Assembly: GCF_036320965.1 (NCBI RefSeq)
Contig: NC_092225.1
Coordinates: 53,369,868 to 53,433,867, forward strand
DNA from: Panulirus ornatus
Taxonomy: Eukaryota; Arthropoda; Malacostraca; Decapoda; Palinuridae
Direction of reading: 5' to 3'
DNA: 64,000 nt
This document shows, in pieces, positions 50,401-62,169 of the stretch. The position numbers and the translations under genes are program-made. The notes beneath the pieces are model-generated. The model made no database searches, was not told where the DNA came from, and saw only the letters and a list, made by a program, of their open reading frames with translations. The first letter of the stretch is position 1. Every line of letters starts with the position of its first letter.

Positions 50401-51800
50401 ATGGTTCCATCCGCTGCCAGATCCACCCCCAGATATCTAAGACACTTTACTTCCTCCAGTTTTGCTCCACTCAAACTTACCTCCCAATTGACTTGACCCT
50501 CAACCCTACTGTACCTAATAACCTTGCTCTTATTCACATTTACTCTTAACTTTCTTCTTTCACACACTTTACCAAACTCAGTCACCAGCTTCTGCAGTTT
50601 CTCACATGAATCAGCCACCAGCGCTGTATCATCAGCGAACAACAACTGACTCACTTCCCAAGCTCTCTCATCCCCAACAGACTTCATACTTGCCCTCTTT
50701 TTCTAAACTCTTGCATTCACCTCCCTAACAACCCCATCCATAAACAAATTAAACAACCATGGAGACATCACACACCCCTGCCGCAAACCTACATTCACTG
50801 AGAACCAATCAATTTCCTCTCTTCCTACACGTACACATGCCTTACATCCTTGATAAAAACTTTTCACTGCTTCTAACAACTTGCCTCCCACACCATATAT
50901 TCTTAATACCTTCCACAGAGCATCTCTATCAACTCTATCATATGCCTTCTCCAGATCCATAAATGCTACATACAAATCCATTTGCTTTTCTAAGTATTTC
51001 TCACATACATTCTTCAAAGCAAACACCTGATCCACACATCCTCTACCACTTCTGAAACCACACTGCTCTTCAACAGAAATAAATAAATCCACTTGTACAC
51101 TGATGACTCATCACTGCATTCCTGTACATCCTTCATTTCTGGCCTTTCTTCTCTAACTCAATCTGCACCTTGTCTCGAAACAACTTCCTCAATAAACTCA
51201 GATTTGGACAGGGTATCTCAGTGTGGTAGACCAAATCTGATTAAGTTTAATGCCTCCAAGACCCAGCTTCTGCCCATCTCTTTATCAAAAATGCCTCATG
51301 ACTTTCCTTTCTCCTTTGACAGTTCTGTAATACAACATCCTTGACCCACTGAACATACAAGGTATTACTGTAACATCCACTCTGTCTTGAAACTCCACAT
51401 TACTGATAGAGCCAAGTCACCCTTTAAGAAGGTAGATGTCCTATTTAAGTTTCCAAATCTCTTTTCTTTCGAACAGTTGCTCTATTTATACAAAGGATTG
51501 TTCTGTCCTTGTATGGAGTACTGCTCTCAAATCTTACCCTTGCTTGACAGAGTCGAGTCGAAAGAGATGCGACTTATAAACACTCCCAGGCTAAGTTCAG
51601 AACTTGACCTGCTTGCCCTACGCTGCAATGGTGGTTCACTTTCCCTCTTCCATATGTAGTTCTTTGGTTTTTGTTCCCGAGAGCTGGCTGCTTGTGTGGC
51701 CCCACCACCAGATAGACCACACAATACTCGGCAAGCTGCTGTGTCACATGATTACTGTATGGCAGTTGCCGGAAATTCGGTGGTGTACCTGTATACTTCT
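47500..51800 (+). mobile_element. Old jockey-like LINE, split by a younger insertion
   Basis: Broken endonuclease text near 48090-48320 reads EILYLGDIDIRDRD, SPNILDLFFTNPSRFNYTVS and SSDQILISV (Ser-Asp motif). RT text includes LKTYGPDGIYPCVLKE-like sequence near 48970, DYRLVSLTST near 49140, VILNISKAFDQVWHWGLIPK at 49460 and GVPKVLSCPLNF at 49630. After the inserted LINE copy I it resumes with YTDDSSLHSCTSF (51090) and FNASKTQLLPISLSKM, and ends SLSLFHM near 51650. Many frameshifts. It is the same family as 15995-16915. Confidence 0.8.
49668..51072 (-). mobile_element. RTE-like LINE copy I, nested inside an older LINE
   Basis: It is 5'-truncated at EEQCGFRSGRGCVDQVF (51072), with RT motifs and FADDTAL. 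One frameshift lies at about 50690-50703, in LERGASM, from an altered C/T run. The stop is near 49870. The 3'UTR ends in poly(A), read as T at about 49668-49684. It belongs to the SGRPNWR subfamily. It replaces the RT motif B to YADD segment of the jockey-like host element. Confidence 0.92.
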
Positions 51801-51811
51801 TCTTTCTTTCT

Positions 51812-51880
51812 TTTAAACTATTCGCCATTTCCCGCATTAGCGAGGTAGTGTTAGGAACAGAGGACTGGGCCTTTTTACAT
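51812..51880 (-). mobile_element. Short RTE-derived element, 3' remnant
   Basis: Only the terminal GGCCCAGTCCTCTGTTCC to CGCTAATGCGGGAAATGGCG and AATAGTTTAAAAGAAAG remain, on the minus strand. Confidence 0.75.
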
Positions 51881-52014
51881 TTCTTTTATAACGAAGTACA
51901 GATTCATAGAGCTGAAAAGAAACCTAATTAACGAGTTAAGGAATTAACATGTAAATTACTGTCTTGTAACCTAATTATGACACATTCATCACCATATATG
52001 TGGTGAGCCAGTAT

Positions 52015-52440
52015 TAGTAAACTTTAGGGAGATTAAGATGATGTTTCGTAAGATTAATGATGTGCAAAAAAAAAATAGGAAGATTGGTGAAGGAGGCAAA
52101 TGGTAAGTGGTAACAGGTAGTGATGAAGTGAAGAGGAGATGGAGTGTGTATTTTGGAGGATGAAAGGTGTGCAAGGGATAGAGGATATTGGAATGATGTG
52201 GCATACAGGGATCAATGTGCTGTCAATGGACTGAATCAGGGTATGCAAATCATCTGGGATATACCATTGAAAATTCTGTGAGGCCTAGTTGTAGATAGGG
52301 AAGTGTGGTATCAATACATTAAACTTGACAACTAGAAAATGGATTTGGTCTTTTTTCTTCTGTTCCTAGCAATACCTCACTAATGTGGGAAATGGTGATC
52401 AAGTTTGAAAAAAATAAATATACCTGTAGCTTCCTAAGCA
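52015..52440 (+). mobile_element. Old RTE-like LINE with a large internal deletion
   Basis: The linker region (FREIKMMF, then GREVVTGSDEVKRRWSVYFG-like text) joins directly to the C-terminal end at about 52160, followed by a 3'UTR with CTGTCAATGGACTGAATCAG and CAATACCTCACTAATGTGGG. The whole RT core is missing. Confidence 0.75.
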
Positions 52441-52617
52441 TTTCATGATGACAAGGAAGTTTTTTAGTTCTAGAAATCATAAATCATGTCTTCCTATATT
52501 TTCACTTTTTTTTTTTTTTTTTTAACAATGCTCTATCTTCTTAGCACCATCAATTGACCTTAGGGGATAATGTAAATTCAGATTACCCTCTTGATGAAAG
52601 TGTCATTGATTACATCT

Positions 52618-54404
52618 CTCTATCTTGGGTAGTGAGTGGTGGGATGAAGAAGTAAGAGTATTAGTGAAAGAGAAGAGAGAGGCATTTGGACGATTTTTGC
52701 AGGGAAAAAATGCAATTGAGTGGGAGAAGTATAAAAGAAAGAGACAGGAGGTCAAGAGAAAGGTGCAAGAGGTGAAAAAAAGGGCAAATGAGAGTTGGGG
52801 TGAGAGACTATCAGTAAATTTTAGGGAGAATAAAAAGATGTTCTGGAAGGAGGTAAATAGGGTGCGTAAGACAAGGGAGCAAATGGGAACTTCAGTGAAG
52901 GGCGCAAATGGGGAGGTGATAACAAGTAGCGGTGATGTGAGAAGGAGATGGAATGAGTATTTTGAAGGTTTGTTGAATGTGTCTGATGACAGAGTGGCAG
53001 ATATAGGGTGTTTTGGTCGAGGTGGTGTGCAAAGTGAGAGGGTTAGGGAAAATGATTTGGTAAACAGAGAAGAGGTAGTAAAAGCTTTGCGGAAGATGAA
53101 AGCCGGCAAGGCAGCAGGTTTGGATGGTATTGCAGTGGAATTTATTAAAAAAGGGGGTGACTGTATTGTTGACTGGTTGGTAAGGTTATTTAATGTATGT
53201 ATGACTCATGGTGAGGTGCCTGAGGATTGGCGGAATGCGTGCATAGTGCCATTGTACAAAGGCAAAGGGGATAAGAGTGAGTGCTCAAATTACAGAGGTA
53301 TAAGTTTGTTGAGTATTCCTGGTAAATTATATGGGAGGGTATTGATCGAGAGGGTGAAGGCATGTACAGAGCATCAGATTGGGGAAGAGCAGTGCGGTTT
53401 CAGAAGTGGTAGAGGATGTGTGGATCAGGTGTTTGCTTTGAAGAATGTATGTGAGAAATACTTAGAAAAGCAAATGGATTTGTATGTAGCATTTATGGAT
53501 CTGGAGAAGGCATATGATAGAGTTGATAGAGATGCTCTGTGGAAGGTATTAAGAATATATGGTGTGGGAGGCAAGTTGTTAGAAGCAGTGAAAAGTTTTT
53601 ATCGAGGATGTAAGGCATATGTACGTGTAGGAAGAGAGGAAAGTGATTGGTTCTCAGTGAATGTAGGTTTGCGGCAGGGGTGTGTGATGTCTCCATGGTT
53701 GTTTAATTTGTTTATGGATGGGGTTGTTAGGGAGGTAAATGCAAGAGTCCTGGAAAGAGGGGCAAGTATGAAGTCTGTTGGGGATGAGAGAGCTTGGGAA
53801 GTGAGTCAGTTGTTGTTCGCTGATGATACAGCGCTGGTGGCTAATTCATGTGAGAAACTGCAGAAGCTGGTGACTGAGTTTGGTAAAGTGTGTGAAAGAA
53901 GAAAGTTAAGAGTAAATGTGAATAAGAGCAAGGTTATTAGGTACAGTAGGGGTGAGGGTCAAGTCAATTGGGAGGTGAGTTTGAATGGAGAAAAACTGGA
54001 GGAAGTGAAGTGTTTTAGATATCTGGGAGTGGATCTGTCAGCGGATGGAACCATGGAAGCGGAAGTGGATCATAGGGTGGGGGAGGGGGCGAAAATTTTG
54101 GGAGCCTTGAAAAATGTGTGGAAGTCGAGAACATTATCTCGGAAAGCGAAAATGGGTATGTTTGAGGGAATAGTGGTTCCAACAATGTTGTATGGTTGCG
54201 AGGCGTGGGCTATGGATAGAGATGTGCGCAGGAGGATGGATGTGCTGGAAATGAGATGTTTGAGGACAATGTGTGGTGTGAGGTGGTTTGATCGAGTAAG
54301 TAACGTAAGGGTAAGAGAGATGTGTGGAAATAAAAAGAGCGTGGTTGAGAGAGCAGAAGAGGGTGTTTTGAAATGGTTTGGGCACATGGAGAGAATGAGT
54401 GAGG
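52618..54404 (+). mobile_element. RTE-like LINE copy J, longest open RT, 3'-truncated
   Basis: The open frame (52625-54430, about 600 codons) covers the whole linker and RT. In order: GSEWWDEEVRVLVKEKREAF, GKAAGLDGIAVEF, IVPLYKGKGDKSECSNYRG, GFRSGRGCVDQVF, AFMDLEKAYD, GLRQGCVMSPWLFN, FADDTAL and the [12 protein letters not shown] domain. The nominal first codon is TTG, so the frame enters from a 5' truncation after the endonuclease. The copy stops at GHMERMSED (54404). The last seven residues of the frame are foreign, and there is no 3'UTR or tail. It shares DLSADG with copy D. Confidence 0.93.
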
Positions 54405-55772
54405 ATCTTGGGAAACACTGCATGTTTTAATATCCCTCAAGGAATGCTGAGGATTGTAATGGTACATAATTCAGAATCATGTGCAATCTTATTATGACTT
54501 TCTTTCTCCATTAATCCCAAACATTATCCTCATGGAAGAAAATACAGAGGATCTTAGTAATAAGATAGCTATGTTTTCCTTTGCTGTGTGTAATGGTGCA
54601 CAAGAGGCAGCTTCCTTTTCCTTAGGAATTCCTTTCTTTGCTATATCTGTTTTCCTAGTTTTACCTCAAGAAAAGCTGTTTTCTTATTGAAATAACATAG
54701 CCTCTGAGGAAGCATTCCTCCCACCTACCTTTATTTGATGCAGCTGAGCTCTAGTACCTTCACAGCTAATTTTGAAAACTTGCATTATCAAAGAACTTAA
54801 TACCCCAGTGACTTTCAAAGTTAGTAGTGCTAACCAAGAGCATCCTCCATCAGCTTTGTGATTGACAGTTTGTGTAAAGAAGGCTGTTTGCTCACTTTGG
54901 ATCTAGTTCCAAATCTTGACATTTAGCCTGGTATGCACAGACACACATTGGGCAATTAGCTTTGCAAACCCAATGATCAAGTAAAGTGCTTCTCTCTGCT
55001 ACCTTTCTCTTCTCATCTTGTATACATGACAGTTAGAGAGTGGATGTGAATGAATGAGGCCATTTCTTTGTCTGTACCTGGTGCTACCTTGCTGATGCAG
55101 GAAATGGTGGACATATGTGTAAAAAGAATTAATCTTCATGTCCTAAAAAACTCGGCATATCTAGAAGCTGTTATCAGAGATATGAAGTGTTTCCAAATAT
55201 GATAAGCAATCAGATAAACATCTCATCATAGTTCCTCATCAACAATCATTTCCCCCATTATTGGAAGGTTCTATATAATTCAACAAATTTAGCTGTCAAA
55301 GGATAGTAAATTGCAAATATAACATCAGATATATTGTAAATAAATTGCCTGTTTAAAGGATAATGTGGTAATTTACAAAAAATACTAAAGGAAAGAGGTA
55401 CAAATGTGAAATTAATGTATCAAAGGTGAAAGCTTATAAAAAAGTCGGAAGTCCATTTCGTATTTGGCACAGGTAGCTATTTCAACACCAAATCACAACT
55501 TCTACTAGCTAAAGATAAAACCTAAGGTATTTAAATATTTGTGAGCAGTGTAAATGAGACTGTGGTATAACATAAATAATTTTCTATACAGTATTTTAAA
55601 GTCATATCACTTTATCAAGCAGTCTTGTTAAAAGGCACCACTAATGACTGCCATCTGTACACTTGGTGCCTCCACAACAAGCTGTAGTCTGGGTTGATTT
55701 TTCTATCATATACAGTAATTACAAATGCAGTCTGCTTCATATTTAATAATCTATTTACACCAATAACATCTT
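54405..55772. other. 3' flank of the SH3 gene; one LINE tail remnant
   Basis: A decayed RTE 3'UTR lies at about 55025-55130 (CATGACAGTTAGAGAGTGG, GTGCTACCTTGCTGATGCAG). The SH3 gene 3'UTR should start at 55772 and run left. An ATTAAA lies about 30 bases past its stop, but the polyadenylation site cannot be fixed. Confidence 0.5.
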
Positions 55773-55937
55773 CTATAGTGAAGTCATAGCAGGAGGGCGA
55801 GCATAAGCTTTTGGTATAAAACCGTATTTTCGTGTCTTTGGAGCATATGCCCACAACCATCCATCTACAGTTTGATTGTTCAAGTCAGCATAGATCCAGT
55901 CTCCACGACGCACAGAAAGATCATCTGGAGCTTGTGC
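55773..55937 (-). CDS. Terminal exon of an SH3-domain protein
   Basis: After the acceptor CATTTCTTCATAG (AG at 55939-55938), 54 codons and a TAG read AQAPDDLSVRRGDWIYADLN, then QTVDGWLWAYAPKTRKYGFI and PKAYARPPAMTSL. The order DDLSVRRGD, DGWLWAY and GFIPKAYA matches the SH3 fold: the RT loop with its acidic residues, the WxxA strand, then the G-F-I-P-x-x-Y motif that binds proline-rich ligands. The domain lacks its first strand (ALYDY-like), which must sit in the preceding exon at higher coordinates. No such exon was found before the window end. The protein ends right after the SH3 domain, as in multi-SH3 adaptors. The Dachs-pathway adaptor Dlish/Vamana is one candidate, but I cannot confirm it. 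Confidence 0.85.
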   Translation of the reverse strand, partial: AQAPDDLSVRRGDWIYADLNNQTVDGWLWAYAPKTRKYGFIPKAYARPPAMTSL

Positions 55938-56779
55938 CTATGAAGAAATGAAAAAGATGAGCTTTTCTTACTAAAAAGAATAAGTGAATAAAAAAATTGT
56001 GTGTATATCTTCATCTGTAGGTTTCATAACTCCAGTTACTGATGGGTTGGGTTGCAGGTTCACAAGTCTAACACAAAGACAAGGGCATCCCTACCAGTTT
56101 GACAGCCTGTGGGGTTGGGGATGGGGGCCTCAGTTAGGTAAAATATGGTGCATGTGGCCTTGAAAGTAAGCAATGGGCTTACAAAGCCTATGGAAACGCA
56201 CAGACTCATATGGATACATAAAACATGGGAAGAGTAAGTTTTGAGCATGAGAGGATGCAAGTGGTACATATTCTTAAATATGATACACTACTTATTTCAG
56301 GTGTGGATAAAAACTTAAAATTTAATGGAACACAACAAACAGAGTAAAGAAAGTGAGGACATGGTTGTTAAATGGTACATATGGGTATGCAATGCAAGAT
56401 AGTGAAATTTTGTTGAAAGACGATTGCTTTGAAAAGCTGGTTGATTTTAACACTTTCCCTGTGACAATCCTCATATCCACTGTACACTCTGTGGGCAAAG
56501 AATTCTCAAATACACATGTCCCATGATTCACACGTCATTCACATACATGAATTTGGTGTAATCAGACTCCATCTTCACAAGGTTATTCCATGAGTGACAA
56601 GTCACCTTTAGCGAGGCTGTATCATTGATATAGTCTCATCAAAGAACTTCTCATTCCGAAGGAGTCTACACTTTCCTGCTACTGAAAGTAACACAGTCCT
56701 GAGCTGTAGGAACCTTTAGAAAGGTGCTCAGTCCCAGTAACACTAAGACTCTTTCATAGAAATTGGGCCTGAGTTATTA
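55938..56779. other. Intron of the SH3 gene, nothing recognised
   Basis: Presumed intron sequence upstream of the terminal exon. No further exon with SH3-like coding was found here. Confidence 0.45.
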
Positions 56780-57150
56780 ATTTGTGTGTAGCACATATGG
56801 ATTGGGATAAATCATATGACAAGGTTGATAAAGATGCCTCGTGGAAGGTCTTAGAATAAGTGGTGTGGGACGAAAGCTGCTAGATGCAGTGAGTTTTTTC
56901 AAAGGTGTAAGGCATGTGTGCCAATAGGAAGAGTGGAGAGTGAATGGTTCCAAATGAAGTTTGGTCTATGGTGTGTGATGTCACCATGGTTGTTCAATTT
57001 GTTTGTGATGTCATGGTGATGGAGGTAAATGTGAGTCATGGAGAGACAGGTGAGTATGCAGTCTGTAGAGAATGACAGGGCCTGGCAAGAGGGTCAGTTG
57101 TTGTTTGCTAATGATATAGAACTGAAGGCAGACTCAACAAAGAAACTGAA
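56780..57150 (+). mobile_element. Old RTE-like LINE RT fragment
   Basis: Broken frames correspond to VAHMDWDKSYDKVDKDASWK, a degraded motif B (CVMSPWLFNLF) and FANDIELKADSTKKLN, so the catalytic DD has decayed to ND. It stops at 57150, where an opposite-strand copy begins. Confidence 0.8.
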
Positions 57151-58840
57151 CCTAATAACTTTGCTCTTATTCACATTTACTCTAAGCTTTCTTCTTTCAC
57201 ACACTTTACCAAACTCAGTCAGCAGCTTCTGCAGTTTTTCACAAGAATCAGCCACCAGCACTGTATCATCAGCAAACAACAACCAACTCACTTCCCAAGC
57301 CCTCTCATCCATAACAGACTGCATACTTGCTCCTCTCTCCAAAACTCTTTCATTCACCTCCCTAACAACCCCATCCATAAACAAAATAAACAACCATGGA
57401 GACATCACACACCCCTGTCGCAAATCAACATTCACTGGGAACCAATCACTTTCCTCTCTTCCTCTTCGTACACATGCCTTACATCCTTGATAAAAACTCT
57501 TCACTGCTTCTAGCAACTTACCTCCCACATGATATACTCTTAACACCTTCCTAAGAGCATCTCTATCAACTCCAGATTCATAAATGCTACATACAAATCC
57601 ATCTGTTTTTCTAAGTATTTCTCACATACATTCTTCAAAGCATACACCTGATCCACACATCCTCTACCACTTCTGAAACCACAGTGTTCTTCCCCAATCG
57701 GATGCTTTGTACATGCCTTTACCCTCTCAATCGATACCCTCCCATAAAATTTCCCAGGAATACTCAACAAACTTATACCTCTGTAATTTGAACACTTACC
57801 TTTATCCCCTTTGCCTTTATACAATGGCACTATGCATGCATTCCACCAATCCTCAGGCACTTCACCATGAACCATACATACAATGAATATTCTTACCAAT
57901 CAGTCAACAACAACAGTCACCCCCTTTTTTTAATAAACTGCACTGCAATACCATCCAAATCCACCGCCTTTCATCTTCCACAAAGCATTCACTACCCCTT
58001 CTCTGTTTACCAAACCATTCTCCCTGACCCTCTCACTTCACACACCACCTCGACCAAAACACCCTATATCTGCCATTCTATCATCAAACAATTCAACAAA
58101 CCTTCCAAATACTCACTCCATCTCCTTCTCACTTCACCACTACTTGTTATTATCTCCCCATTAGCCCTCTTCACTATTGTTCCCATTTGTTCTCTTGCCT
58201 TATGCACTTTATTTACCTCCTTCCAAAACATCTTTTCATTTTCCCTAAAATTTAATGATACTCTCTCATCCCAACTCTCATTTGACCTCATTTCCACCTC
58301 TTCCACCTTTCTCTTGAACTCCTGCCTCTTTCTTATATAAATCTCCCAGTCATTTGCACTACTTCCCTGTAAAAATCTTCCAAATGCCTCTCTCTTCTCT
58401 TTCACTTACAATCTTACTTCTTCATCCCACTACTCACTACCCTTTCTAATCTGCCCACCTCCCACCTTTTTAATAACACAAGCATCTTTTGCGCAAGCCA
58501 TCACTGCTTCCCTAAATACATCTCATTCCTCCCCCACTCCCCTTACGTCATTTGCTCTCACCTTTTTCCATTCTGCACTCAGTCTCTCCTGGCACTTCCT
58601 CACACAAGTGTCCTTTCCAAGCTCACTTACTCTCACCACTCTCTTCACCCCAATATTCTCTTATCTTTTCTGAAAACCTCTACAAATCTTCACCTTCACC
58701 TCCACAAGATAAGGATCAGACATCCCTCCAGTTGCCCCTCTCATCACATTAACATCCAAAAGTCTCTCTTTCACGTGCCTATCAATTAACATGTAATCCA
58801 ATAACTCTCTCTGGCCATCTCTCCAACTTACATACATATA

Positions 58841-58918
<78 letters not shown>

Positions 58919-59010
58919 TCTTTTTAAACCAGGTATTCCCAATCACCAGTCCTTTTTCAGTACACAAATCTACAAGCTCTTCACCATTTCCATTTACATC
59001 ACTGAACACG
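57151..59010 (-). mobile_element. RTE-like LINE copy K, endonuclease to mid-RT, old
   Basis: Read from 59010 leftward: endonuclease C-terminus (LVIGNTWFKK, the RDGQRELLDYMLIDR region, GGMSDPYLVE with His lost), linker (EKREAFGRFLQGSSANDW), RT (IVPLYKGKGDKGKCSNYRG, GFRSGRGCVDQVYALKN, LRQGCVMSPWLFILFMDG, FADDTVL). It is cut at VNVNKSKVIR (57151). Frames are broken in several places. A (TA)n tract interrupts the endonuclease at 58846-58915. Confidence 0.88.
58846..58915. repeat. (TA)n expansion inside a LINE endonuclease
   Basis: About 35 TA units lie exactly where other copies have a short TACTTATGAATATC segment coding RDIHKYTYVS. This is internal microsatellite growth, not an insertion. Confidence 0.9.
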
Positions 59011-59019
59011 TTGAAATGT

Positions 59020-59165
59020 ATAGGTATGTATATGTGTGTGTGTGTGGGCGTTTCTGTATATACACGTGTATGTGGGTGGGTTGGGCCATTCTTTCATCAT
59101 TTTCCTTGCCCTACCTTGCAAATGCGGGAGACAGCGAATAAGTATAATAAATAAATAAAAAAATA
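59020..59165 (+). mobile_element. RTE-like LINE 3'UTR end and (TAAA)n tail
   Basis: GGTATGTATATGTGTG, GTGGGTGGGTTGGGCCATTC and CCTACCTTGCAAATGCGGGA are followed by TAAGTATAATAAATAAATAA. It is immediately followed by the 5'UTR of copy L, in head-to-tail order. Confidence 0.8.
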
Positions 59166-62000
59166 AATGTAGGAGAGAAAGAATTCTACCTCAGTATTCC
59201 TTGCCTGTCGTAGAAGGCGATTAAAGGGGGGTTGGAGTGGGAGTTAGAAACCCTCCCCTTCTTGCATTTCAATTTCTAAGAGGAAACAGAAAGAGTCAAG
59301 CAGGGAGTGCTCATACAACTTGAAGGCTCTGATTGTGGTGTCTGAATGTGTGTGATTGTATTAGTGATGAGTGATTTCAATGCGAAGGTGAGTAATGTGG
59401 CAGATGACGGTATAACTGGTGTGCATGGAGTATTCAGCATTGTGGATGGGAATGGTTAAGAGCTTGTGGATTTGTGTGCTGAAATATGACTGGTATTGGG
59501 AATATACATAAGTATACATATGTGAGTAGGAGAGATGGTCAAAGGGCATTATTAGTTCACCTTTTAATTGATATGCATGTAAAAGAGAGACTTTTGGATG
59601 TTAATGTGCTGAGAGAGTCAGCTGGTTGGATGTCTGATTACTATCTTGTGGATGCAAATATGAAGATTTGTAGAGGTTTTCAATTGAGAGAGAATGTTGT
59701 GGAGAAGAGAGTGGAGAGTAAGTGAGCTTAAAAAGGAAACTTGTGTGAAAAAATACCGAGAGAGATTGAATGGCAAAAGGTGACAGCAAATAAAGTGAGG
59801 GAGTGGATGAGGAATTGGATATACTAAGGGAAACACTGATGGCATGTGCAAGAGATGCATGTTGGCATGAGAGAGTTTGGAGGTGGGCAGACTAGAAAGA
59901 ATAGTGATTGGAGGGATGAAGAAGTTGCTAGTGAAAGAAAAAGAAAGGCGATTGGGTGGTACTTAAAAGGATGGAGTGCAAATGACTGGGAAACATATAC
60001 AAGAAAGTGGCAGGAGGTCATGAGAAAGGTGCAAGGGTTGAAAAAGAGGGCAAATGAGAGTTAGGATGAAAGAGTATCATCAAACTTTGGGGAGAACTAA
60101 AAGATGTTTTGGAAGGAGATAAATAACACACAAAAGGTAAGGGAATAAAGGGGAACATTAGTGAAGGGGGCAAGGGGAAGTGATAACAGGTAGCGATTGA
60201 GTGAGGAGATGGTGTGAGTATTTTGAAGGATTGTTGAATGTGTTTGAGGACAGAATGGCTGATGTAGGGTGTTGTTGGTGAGGGTGGTGTGCAAAGTGAG
60301 TCAGGATAAGTGGTTTGGTGAAGAGAGAAGAGGTAGTGAAAACTTTGTGGAAGATGAAATCTGGCAAGGTGGGAGGAGTACATGGTATTGCAGTTGAATT
60401 TAAAAAAGGGGTGACTGTGTTGTTGATTAGTTAGCAAAGATATTCAATGTACATATGGACCATGGTGAAGTGCCTGAGGATTGGCAGAATGCATGTACAG
60501 TACCACTGTACAAAGGTAAAGGGGATAAAGGTGAATGTTCAAACTAAAGAGGCATAGGTTTGTTAAGTAAACCTGAAAAGTTGTCTCGGAGGGTACTGAC
60601 TGAGAGGGTGAAGGCATGTACGCAGATTCAGATTAGGGAGGAGCAGTATGGTTTCAAAAGTGGTAGAGGATGTGTGGATCAGGTGTTTGCTTTGAAGAAT
60701 GTGTGTGAGAAATACTTAGAGAAACAGAAGGATTTGCATGTGGCATTTATGTACCTGGAGAAGGTATATGATATGGTTGTTAAGAGATGCTTTGTGGAAG
60801 GTATTAAGAATATATGGTGTGGGTGGTAATCTGCTAGAAGCAGTGAGAAGTTTCAAGGGAGAAAGGCATGTGTATGAGAAGGAAGAGAGGAGACCAATTG
60901 GTTCCCAATGAAGGTCGGTCTGTAGCAGGGGTGTGTGATGTCACCATGACTGTTTAACTTGTTTATGGAAGGGTGGTTAGAGAGATAAATGCAAGAGTTT
61001 TGGAGAGGGGTGGATATGCAGTCTGTTGGGGATGAGAGGGTCTGGAAAGTGAGTCAGTTGCTGTTTGCTGATGATACAGCACTGGTGGCTGATTTGAATG
61101 AGAAACTGCAGAAGTTGGTGACTAAGTTTGGAAAAGTGTGTGAAAGGAGAAAGTTGAGAGTAAATGTGAATAAGAGCAAGGTTATTAGGCTCTGCGGGTT
61201 TGAAGGACGTGCTTGTTGGGATGCAAGTTTGAATGAAAAAAATTGGAGGAAAAGAAGTGTTTTAGATATCTAGGAGTGGACTTGGCAGCAAATGCAACCA
61301 TAGAAGTGGAAATGACTCATAGGATGGGGAAGGGGGCATAGGTTCTGGAATTGACGAAGAATGTGTGGAGAGAACATTATCTTGAAAAGTAAAAATGGGT
61401 ATGTTTGAAGGAATAGTAGTTCCAACAATATAATATGGATAAGAGGCATAGGCTATAAATAGGGTTGTGTGGAGGAGGGTAGATGTGTTGAAAATGAAAT
61501 GTTTGAAGACAATATGTGGTGTGAGGTGGTTTGATCAAGTAAGTAACGAAAGGGTAAGAGAGATGTGTGGTGCGAGGTGGTTTGATCGAGCCAGTAATGA
61601 AAGGGTAAGAAAGATATGTGGTAATAAAAAGAGTGTGGTTGAGAGAGAAGAAGAGGGTGTGTTCAAATGGTTTGAACATATGATGGAAATGAGTAAGGAA
61701 AGGTTGACAAAGAGGATATATGTGTCAGAGGTAGAGGGAACAAGGAGAAGTGGGAGACCAAATTAGAGGCGGAAGGATGGAATTAAAAAGATTTTGAGCA
61801 ATCGGGGCCTGAACATGCAGGAGGGTGAAAGGCGTGCATGGAATATAGTGAATTGGAATGATGTGGTTAACTGGGGTTAACGTGTTGTCAATGGACTGAA
61901 CCAGGGAATGTGAAACATTCAGGGTAAACTATGGAAAGGTCTGTGGGGCCTGGATGCAGATAGGGAGCTGTGGTTTTGGTGCCTCACACTTAAATAACCT
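59166..62000 (+). mobile_element. RTE-like LINE copy L, old, with 5'UTR to 3'UTR
   Basis: The 5'UTR (59166-59345) has CTGTCGTAGAAGGCGATTAA. Decayed endonuclease follows (VMSDFNAKVSNVADDG, ALLVHLLIDMHVKERLLDVN). Then come the linker, RT (KSGRGCVDQVFALKN, LHVAFMYLEKVYDMV, LLFADDTALVADLNEKLQKL) and C-terminus (WFEHMMEMSKERLTKR). The 3'UTR includes CAATGGACTGAACCAGGGAA. There are many frameshifts and stops, and most of the endonuclease N-terminus is deleted. A 51-bp tandem duplication lies at 61515-61616. Confidence 0.9.
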
Positions 62001-62169
62001 TTACTCACAGATTCCCCTACCCCCAATAAACAGAACCCTAACAAAACACATACACCTTGAAAACGCAACAAGCACTAAACAATTGACATCCCAACTCAGT
62101 CTTAAATTCAACTTAAACCCACCAGACACACTCCCATCAGAAAGTCAGAAAATGAAGCACAGTCTATGG
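62001..62169. other. Spacer between LINE copy L and the hAT element
   Basis: A/C-rich unrecognised sequence; no feature. Confidence 0.5.
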
